Below, piece by piece: positions 14,510 through 18,710 of a stretch of 18,710 nucleotides of DNA (positions within the stretch are counted from its first letter, which is position 1; each line of letters begins with the position of its first letter). The DNA lies in NCBI GenBank assembly GCA_052388455.1, contig JBQTIA010000110.1:1-18710 (forward strand), given 5' to 3'. The notes beneath the pieces were generated by a model that saw only the letters and a program-made list of their open reading frames with translations, was not told the origin of the DNA and did not search any database. This DNA is from CAZSNH01 sp052388455 (GTDB taxonomy: Bacteria; Pseudomonadota; Alphaproteobacteria; Rhizobiales; Hyphomicrobiaceae). The translations under genes and the position numbers were made by a program.

Positions 14510-15036
14510 CAGCTTGGCCGCATGGCGTGGGCCGGCATCGCGGCGAGCACGTTACAGACGGCATCGGCCGAAAGCCGCTGGCCCGCTTTTGCCAGATCGT
14601 CACCGAACTTCGCCGACGCGGTGAGCGGCTCGTCGATCAGATCGGATCCGAGCAGAGCGAACGCGCAGGCTTTGAGGGCCGGGCAGGCCCCCTGTTGGCT
14701 GGCTGCGATCAGCGAGATGGCGAGGCACTCGTCACGGCAGAACCCCGGGCAACCGGCCGGAAAGGTTTCCAGACGCCGCCCCGCGCACCGGCGCAGCGTG
14801 CCGACCCAGGACGTGAGCCCGCCGAGCAGGGCGGTTGCGTCCTGCGGCCCGGCGGCGTCGGCGAAATCCTGCCATGCGAACTGCCACTGGGTGGCGTCGC
14901 GCCGATCCAGCGCCGCCACACCGCGGCGGAACGTCATGCCGACCAGGCGTTCGGGACGCAGGCGAAGCTCACCCGTGAACGGATGAACGTGCGGTTCCGG
15001 CCAACGCTCACCGCGGTCCTTGCTGGCATTCGTCAT
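14509..15036 (-). CDS. Cys-rich protein of unknown function within the iron-uptake operon
   Basis: A 175-residue soluble protein without a signal peptide, so probably cytoplasmic. It has seven cysteines at 84, 96, 100, 104, 118, 124 and 161. The cluster C96-x3-C100-x3-C104 followed by C118-x5-C124 lies in a helical middle part and looks suited to bind a metal or an Fe-S centre. A His-containing motif (PEPHVHPF) is near the N-terminus. ATG 15036 has GGGGA 7 nt upstream. The gene lies 15 nt after the substrate-binding-protein gene and overlaps the permease start by one base, so it is firmly part of the operon. I know no family with this combination; metal handling or sensing is inference from context and cysteines. 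Confidence 0.85.
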   Translation of the reverse strand: MTNASKDRGERWPEPHVHPFTGELRLRPERLVGMTFRRGVAALDRRDATQWQFAWQDFADAAGPQDATALLGGLTSWVGTLRRCAGRRLETFPAGCPGFCRDECLAISLIAASQQGACPALKACAFALLGSDLIDEPLTASAKFGDDLAKAGQRLSADAVCNVLAAMPAHAMRPS

Positions 15037-15051
15037 CGCATGTCCCCGCCA

Positions 15052-16089
15052 TCACGAGTTCGGACCCTGATCGAACCGGACCTTGTCGATGAGCTCGGAC
15101 GCCGTCTTGCGCAGCGCGTTGATCCGATCGAGCGGCAACTCGTCGGCTTTCAGCCTGCCCCAGCTCTCGACCATCTTCGATTGCGGAACGCCGGCCACCA
15201 CGGGATACTCGTTCAGCCGCTCGGCATAGATCTTCTGCGCGCCGGCTGATGCGAGGTAGGTCATCAGCTTGGCGGCAGCATCGGGGTGGGGCGCATGGGC
15301 GGCCAGTGCCATGCCGGAGATGTTGACGTGCGTGCCGCGATCGGCGGCGTTGGGGAAGATCATCTTCACGGATTCGGCCCACGCCTTCTGCTCCGGATTT
15401 CCGAGCATCGCCGCCATGTAGTACGAATTGCCGACCGCGATATCGCAGAGGCCCGCCTTGACGTCCTTCACGCCGTCGCGGTCGCCACCGGCAGGCTTGC
15501 GCGCGAGGTTGGCCTTCAGACCGCTGAGCCAGGCTTCGGCCTTCTCCTCGCCATGGTGGGCGATCATCGAGGCGACGAGCGCGACGTTGTAGGCGTGCTG
15601 GCCGGATCGGATGCACACCTTGCCCTTCCATTTCGGATCGGCCAGTTCCTCGTAGGTGATCGCATCGGTGGTGACGCGATCCTTGGCGGCGTAGACGACA
15701 CGCGCCCGTCGCGTCAGCGCGAACCAGTGACCCTCGCTGTCGCGCCATGACGCGGGAATGGCCTTGTCCAGCGCCTCCGATTTCACCGCCGCGGTCACGC
15801 CGGCGGCCTTGGCGTTGGCGAGCAGGCCCGACTCGTTGGTCAGCAGCACGTCGGCCGGGCTGTTCGCCCCTTCGGCCGCCATGCGCTCCACCAGACCGTC
15901 CTTCGCGTAGAGCAGATTGACCTTGATGCCGGTATCCTTCGTGAAGGATTCGAGCAGCGGCTGGATCAGCTCCGTCTCACGGAACGAGTAGACGTTGACC
16001 TCTTCGGCCGATGCGGCCGTGCCGAGTGCCGGCGACGCGAGCGCAAGAACCGCGGCCACGGCGGCCGCCAAAGGCGAACGAGCATTCAT
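15052..16089 (-). CDS. fbpA: Fe(3+) ABC transporter substrate-binding protein (FbpA/FutA type)
   Basis: A periplasmic protein that captures ferric iron and delivers it to the permease. ATG 16089 is chosen over an upstream in-frame start because AGAGGA lies 7 nt ahead; the product has 345 residues. Residues 1-28 are a signal peptide with a cleavage site near AASA. The mature protein opens with VNVYSFRETELIQPLLESF, the FutA/FbpA N-terminal strand with its Tyr (Y34). The paired tyrosines Y223-Y224 (GNSYYMAAM) are the family's iron ligands. The hinge-type segments (SPADVLLTNESGLL, WKGKVCIRSGQHAYN) are also in place. It starts an operon with a Cys-rich unknown and the permease. Upstream there is an ICE-like palindrome that could be an Irr site, listed separately. 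Confidence 0.93.
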   Translation of the reverse strand: MNARSPLAAAVAAVLALASPALGTAASAEEVNVYSFRETELIQPLLESFTKDTGIKVNLLYAKDGLVERMAAEGANSPADVLLTNESGLLANAKAAGVTAAVKSEALDKAIPASWRDSEGHWFALTRRARVVYAAKDRVTTDAITYEELADPKWKGKVCIRSGQHAYNVALVASMIAHHGEEKAEAWLSGLKANLARKPAGGDRDGVKDVKAGLCDIAVGNSYYMAAMLGNPEQKAWAESVKMIFPNAADRGTHVNISGMALAAHAPHPDAAAKLMTYLASAGAQKIYAERLNEYPVVAGVPQSKMVESWGRLKADELPLDRINALRKTASELIDKVRFDQGPNS

Positions 16090-16185
16090 GTGAGTTCCTC
16101 TCCAATAAGCGAGGGTCAAGGCCTCGGTATCGGCTGATCGATTTTTTGGCGTCGCCAGGCGACGCGCCGGCCGGGCGGCGCCGCA

Positions 16186-16242
16186 CTAGAGCAGCGAGCC
16201 CGGCAGTCGTCAATCGATCACAACAGATTGGAATTGCTCTAA
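16186..16242. repeat. Inverted-repeat unit 1 upstream of fbpA
   Basis: Outer arms CTAGAGCA at 16186-16193 and TGCTCTAA at 16235-16242 are inverted copies with one terminal mismatch. Inner CAATC (16211-16215) and GATTG (16226-16230) form a second nested pair. The layout resembles a palindromic extragenic element whose left arm has been interrupted by about 18 nt. Confidence 0.5.
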
Positions 16243-16243
16243 T
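16227..16243 (-). promoter_or_regulatory. Possible Irr-box (ICE-like) operator upstream of fbpA
   Basis: Read on the minus strand, this is ATTAGAG-CAA-TTCCAAT. It matches 10 of 14 fixed positions of the rhizobial iron-control element TTTAGAA-N3-TTCTAAA as I recall it. It lies about 138 nt upstream of the fbpA start, a fitting place for iron control. It overlaps inverted-repeat unit 1, so the match may be incidental. Confidence 0.3.
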
Positions 16244-16277
16244 TTAAGCGGCAGCGAATGGCCAAAGCCGAGCGCTT

Positions 16278-16328
16278 AGACCACGATCGCTTCGGACTCT
16301 TTCCGTCCGAAGCGTGAATCGTCGGTCT
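16278..16328. repeat. Long hairpin-forming inverted repeat (unit 2)
   Basis: Twenty base pairs in three blocks: AGACC with GGTCT, ACGAT with ATCGT (one-base bulge), and CGCTTCGGAC with GTCCGAAGCG (three-base bulge), around a 7-nt loop at 16298-16304. There is no U tract on either side. It resembles a REP-type extragenic palindrome more than a terminator. Confidence 0.6.
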
Positions 16329-16363
16329 CATCAAAGATCAAGAGTGTGATCGCGATTGGAAGA

Positions 16364-16379
16364 AGAGCAATAACGCTCT
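16364..16379. repeat. Short inverted repeat (unit 3) abutting the kinase stop codon
   Basis: AGAGC and GCTCT flank AATAAC. On the minus strand the hairpin follows the kinase TAG immediately and is trailed by TCTTCC, so it could also act as a weak terminator. The arm GCTCTAG (16375-16381) is the inverse of CTAGAGC at 16186-16192. Confidence 0.45.
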
Positions 16380-17727
16380 AGACGGCGATCAGGCGTTTGC
16401 GCGGGAAGGTTATGGTGACGACGGTTCCGCGACCCGGTGCACCGTCGATCGTAAGCCGCCCGGCGTTGGCCTCGACCAGCGAGCGCACCAGCGGCAGCCC
16501 GATGCCCATGCCGCCGCCGTCGCGCCGCGTGAATGGCCGCGGCGGCGCGGGATCGAGCGCGGCGGCGATCTCTGCCCGGCTCATGCCGGGTCCGGTGTCG
16601 CTGATCTCGATGGCGGTGGCGCCGTTGGCGGCGGCGCGCGTCGCGAGCCGCACCTCGTCTCCGGGGCGGGCAAATTTGACCGCGTTGGTCAGCAGGTTGA
16701 GCAGGATCTGGCGCAAGCTGGTGGCGTCCGCGGTCAGCTTGCCGACCTCCGGATCGAGGTCGCACGCCATGCGAAGCTCGGCCGCTTCCGCCAGCGGTCG
16801 CATCGAGGCGAAGCAACTCTCGGCCAGTACATTGACCTCGACGGATGTGAACTGAAGCGCCGACCCTTCGATCTCGGTTCCGCGCCCGGCATCGCCCAGC
16901 AGCCTTTCGATGACCGCTATGGCATGCCGCGCGCCGTCGTGAATATCGGCGGCATAGTCGCGATAGCGGTCATTGCCGATGGCGCCGAGCCGCTCGTCCT
17001 TCATGATCTCCGAGGCGGCGGCGATGGCCGAGAGCGGCGTCTTCAGTTCATGCACCAGCTTGGCCAGCGTGCTTGGCTCGCCCGGACCCGGCATTGCCTT
17101 GGCGCGACTTGATCCATCGTTGCGGGGCGGCGGCGCGGTGTGAGACGGGCGGCCGGTCTCTTCGGCGGCCGGCTCGAGGACGAGGGTGGAAGAAAGCGAA
17201 GGCGCTGCGGTTGTCACAGGAAGAACTCCGGAACCGGCCGCGAGGGCGGCGGTTCCCTGTTTGATTCGCTGAGCAATCTGACGCAGCGTCGCGGCATCGT
17301 CCATGGCCGGAGGAGCCTCGTCCACGGGCATTTCAGGCCGTTGCGGCGCGCATTTAGACACCGTGCCGGCAGCCGCCGTGACGAGCAGCAGATCGGCATC
17401 GTTCGACGCCCGAGCCTCCAGTCGTCCATCGGAATTCATGTGATCGATTTTGCATTCGACGCTTTGTGCGCCCTGAGCCGTCCAGAACACCAGCGACTGT
17501 GGAGCCACCGCCATCGTTCGAACTTCGCGCGCCATGCGCCGCAACCGCGTGATGGCGGGCATCGCGGCATCGAGCGGTGTCGACCCGAGCCCGAGCAGCC
17601 GTTGGCCGGCGTCATTCTGAGCCACGATCCGCGCCATGCCGGTATCGATGACCCACGCCGGTCCGCTGATCAGCTCCACGGCCTCGCGTGCCCGGCGCAC
17701 GCCCTCGACGCTCGACCGATCTCTCAC
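16378..17727 (-). CDS. Soluble sensor histidine kinase
   Basis: A two-component kinase of 449 residues without transmembrane segments, so it senses an intracellular signal. Residues 10-120 look PAS-like (AWVIDTGMARIVAQNDAGQRLLG), then a Pro/Ala/Ser-rich linker runs to about 218. The HisKA helix has the phospho-acceptor H226 in LVHELKTPLSAI. The ATPase domain shows the N box (LRQILLNLLTNAVKFA, 338-353), the G1 box (DTGPGM, 377-382) and the G2 box (GGGMGIGLPL, 404-413). All catalytic motifs are intact. GTG 17727 is the start, with AGG about 8 nt ahead. There is no response regulator beside it, so it is an orphan. The stop codon lies in an inverted-repeat arm. The signal and partner are unknown; a link to the iron operon downstream is only positional. 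Confidence 0.9.
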   Translation of the reverse strand: MRDRSSVEGVRRAREAVELISGPAWVIDTGMARIVAQNDAGQRLLGLGSTPLDAAMPAITRLRRMAREVRTMAVAPQSLVFWTAQGAQSVECKIDHMNSDGRLEARASNDADLLLVTAAAGTVSKCAPQRPEMPVDEAPPAMDDAATLRQIAQRIKQGTAALAAGSGVLPVTTAAPSLSSTLVLEPAAEETGRPSHTAPPPRNDGSSRAKAMPGPGEPSTLAKLVHELKTPLSAIAAASEIMKDERLGAIGNDRYRDYAADIHDGARHAIAVIERLLGDAGRGTEIEGSALQFTSVEVNVLAESCFASMRPLAEAAELRMACDLDPEVGKLTADATSLRQILLNLLTNAVKFARPGDEVRLATRAAANGATAIEISDTGPGMSRAEIAAALDPAPPRPFTRRDGGGMGIGLPLVRSLVEANAGRLTIDGAPGRGTVVTITFPRKRLIAV

Positions 17728-17758
17728 CGCAAGGCCTGCTGTAGGACTCTATTTTCGC

Positions 17759-17786
17759 TTGACGCAGCACGATGTTACCTTGCTAC
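17759..17786 (+). promoter_or_regulatory. Probable promoter of the phasin gene
   Basis: TTGACG at 17759-17764 and TGCTAC at 17781-17786 with 16 nt between them resemble the etfB promoter boxes. The CTCTTCGTC just downstream is also found after the tRNA-His promoter. The implied leader before the phasin start is about 170 nt. Confidence 0.4.
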
Positions 17787-17966
17787 GCTCTCTTCGTCCA
17801 TGAGCGCGGCCCGCGCCTGATCGTGCTTCCGCCACACAATTCCGCCTCCCCAGACCCGCCGATGCGGTTATAGTCGACGCCGAGTGGCGGATCGACGGAC
17901 GGCCTCGAGGCTGCCCCGAGGGCGCGGACGCAGAACAAGCAAGAACCGAGCAGGAGGAGACCGCCC

Positions 17967-18341
17967 ATGTACGACAAGCCGCAGTTCGAAATTCCGGAAG
18001 CCGTCCGCGAGCTAGCCGAGCGCAATGTCGAGCAGGCGCGGTCGGCCTTCGGTCAGTTCATGGACATGGCCCGGCAGGCCCAGCAGATCATGGTCCGCTC
18101 GCAGGGAGCCATGGCGGCGGGCATGCTGGACGTGCAGTCGCAGGCGCTGCGCTATGCCGAGGAGAATATCGAGGCCAGCTTCAAGTTCGCCACCGAACTG
18201 TCCCGCGCCCGCGATCTCAACCAGGTGCTCGAGGTCCAGCAGCGCCACGCCCAGAAGCAGATGCAGTCCTACGCGACGCAGGCGCAGGAAATCGGCCGCC
18301 TCATGACCGATGCCGCCGAAAAGGCGAAGCCGAAGATTTGA
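17967..18341 (+). CDS. Phasin-family protein
   Basis: Phasins coat polyhydroxyalkanoate granules and set their number and size. The 124-residue, wholly helical, amphipathic, Gln/Ala-rich sequence fits the alphaproteobacterial phasin type. Typical stretches are PEAVRELAERNVEQARSAF near the N-terminus, the central MLDVQSQALRYAEENIEASF and the closing RLMTDAAEKAKP. No signal peptide or membrane segment is present. A strong GGAGGAGA purine tract precedes ATG 17967. It stands alone, with its own promoter candidate and a downstream hairpin. The same organism also carries hbd, but no PHA synthase is in this window, so granule formation is inferred from the family only. A few members of this family act outside PHA metabolism. 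Confidence 0.88.
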   Translation: MYDKPQFEIPEAVRELAERNVEQARSAFGQFMDMARQAQQIMVRSQGAMAAGMLDVQSQALRYAEENIEASFKFATELSRARDLNQVLEVQQRHAQKQMQSYATQAQEIGRLMTDAAEKAKPKI

Positions 18342-18375
18342 GGAAGCCGAAGATATGAGCATGTAAGCCGGCTGG

Positions 18376-18400
18376 TCCGTCCTCGATGGCGAGGGACGGA
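18376..18400 (+). terminator. Hairpin after the phasin gene
   Basis: TCCGTCCTCG and CGAGGGACGGA pair around an ATGG loop with one bulged G, 35 nt after the phasin stop. No U tract follows directly, so it is a probable but not canonical terminator. Confidence 0.45.
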
Positions 18401-18483
18401 AAGCTGCAGAACATGCACGTCCCGAAGACGCCGTGCTATCGTGTCCGGTTTTTTTAGTCCCGCCCTACGGCAACGATTTTTGC

Positions 18484-18513
18484 TTGACGCCGGGACCGCC
18501 GGGAGTGTTCTAA
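18484..18513 (+). promoter_or_regulatory. Promoter of tRNA-His
   Basis: TTGACG at 18484-18489 and TTCTAA at 18508-18513, spaced 18 nt, lie about 41 nt ahead of the mature tRNA 5' end. The downstream CCCTCTTCG resembles other stable-RNA leaders of this group. Confidence 0.55.
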
Positions 18514-18554
18514 GCCCTCTTCGTCGGCGCAAAATCGTTGCCGCGTCGGCGTGT

Positions 18555-18631
18555 GCCGCCTTAGCTCAGTTGGTTAGAGCGCTAGATTGTGGATCTAGAG
18601 GTCCCCTGTTCAAGCCAGGGAGGCGGTACCA
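18555..18631 (+). tRNA. tRNA-His (anticodon GTG)
   Basis: A complete cloverleaf of 77 nt: acceptor GCCGCCT with AGGCGGT, D stem GCTC/GAGC, anticodon stem CTAGA/TCTAG with loop TTGTGGA (anticodon 18589-18591), T stem CCCTG/CAGGG with loop TTCAAGC, and an encoded CCA at 18629-18631. Base 1 (G) faces U72 and the discriminator is A73. No G precedes position 1 in the gene (the base is T). This is the known alphaproteobacterial exception to the G-1:C73 identity pair. Confidence 0.97.
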
Positions 18632-18710
18632 ATAAATTCAATCTCTATCTTCTTTGCTTTTATCTTCTCTGCTTCTCCCGAGTCGATCTCGCTCCCATAG
18701 CAAGCGCCGC

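Noticed and set aside
12741..14603. A 620-codon minus-strand frame parallel to the permease gene
   Set aside because: Its product is a Gly/Arg/Ala-rich shadow in a different frame of the same strand. The permease frame has the EAA loops and transmembrane pattern.
12809..14986. A 725-codon plus-strand open frame across the permease region
   Set aside because: It is an antisense frame kept open by high GC. Its product is an Arg/His/Gln-rich composition without domains, while the minus strand encodes a clean permease and the Cys-rich protein.
16146..16163. GCGTCGCC/GGCGACGC hairpin next to a T6 run, considered as a terminator
   Set aside because: The T-run precedes the stem on the plus strand and becomes an A-run after it on the minus strand, so the order is wrong for an intrinsic terminator on either strand.
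17140..17820. A 226-codon plus-strand frame inside the kinase gene
   Set aside because: Arg/His-rich shadow of the histidine kinase, with no motif and no start site.
17799..17821. A six-codon ATG frame just after the candidate phasin promoter, possible leader peptide
   Set aside because: No SD, no regulatory codon run and no attenuator structure were found, so it is probably chance.
18441..18635. A short plus-strand frame ending in a QLVRALDCGSRG-type tail
   Set aside because: This tail is the well-known false translation of a tRNA gene; the frame runs through tRNA-His.
1..18710. CRISPR arrays, transposases, toxin-antitoxin pairs and phage genes
   Set aside because: No regularly spaced direct repeats and no protein motifs of these systems were seen on either strand.

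Overview
The window looks like a chromosomal segment of an alphaproteobacterium, most likely of the Hyphomicrobiales (Rhizobiales). The evidence is high-GC coding on both strands, RpoD-type promoters with a TTGACG -35 box, an etfB-etfA-hbd cluster, a PduO adenosyltransferase preceded by a twin-transmembrane HIG1-type gene, a phasin, and a tRNA-His of the alphaproteobacterial kind (no encoded G-1, G1-U72, A73). No phage, transposase or CRISPR array is visible. Genus cannot be fixed from the sequence alone.

Left part, 1-2665, minus strand: four consecutive exported proteins of unknown function. In transcription order they are a glycine-zipper/SH3 lipoprotein, a second lipoprotein, a Cys-containing Pro/Ala-rich periplasmic protein, and a Pro/Ala-rich secreted protein that runs off the left edge. 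The first three genes are separated by gaps of about 10-15 nt, so this is probably one envelope operon. Upstream, also on minus, lie an NTF2/SnoaL-like protein (2923-3474), two adjacent RppH-type Nudix hydrolases (3513-4088 and 4233-4757), a strong hairpin (4823-4848), and the coupled pair envC-ctpA (6404-8044), which serves peptidoglycan remodelling and periplasmic proteolysis.

Middle, 8178-12728, plus strand: a HIG1-like inner-membrane protein, the cobalamin adenosyltransferase, a rhomboid protease, and then etfB-etfA-hbd behind a clear promoter. The last three genes link fatty-acid or polyhydroxybutyrate-type acyl-CoA oxidation to the quinone pool.

Right part: a minus-strand Fe(III) ABC uptake operon (substrate-binding protein, a small Cys-rich unknown, a double permease) without an adjacent ATPase. 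A 200-bp nest of inverted repeats separates it from a soluble histidine kinase, and the kinase stop codon sits inside the outer repeat arm. Then come a plus-strand phasin with its own promoter and hairpin, and tRNA-His(GTG) with its promoter.

Most of the window is conserved alphaproteobacterial core. The best candidates for undescribed biology are the four-gene exported-protein operon, the Cys-rich protein inside the iron operon, and the inverted-repeat nest that ends the kinase gene.
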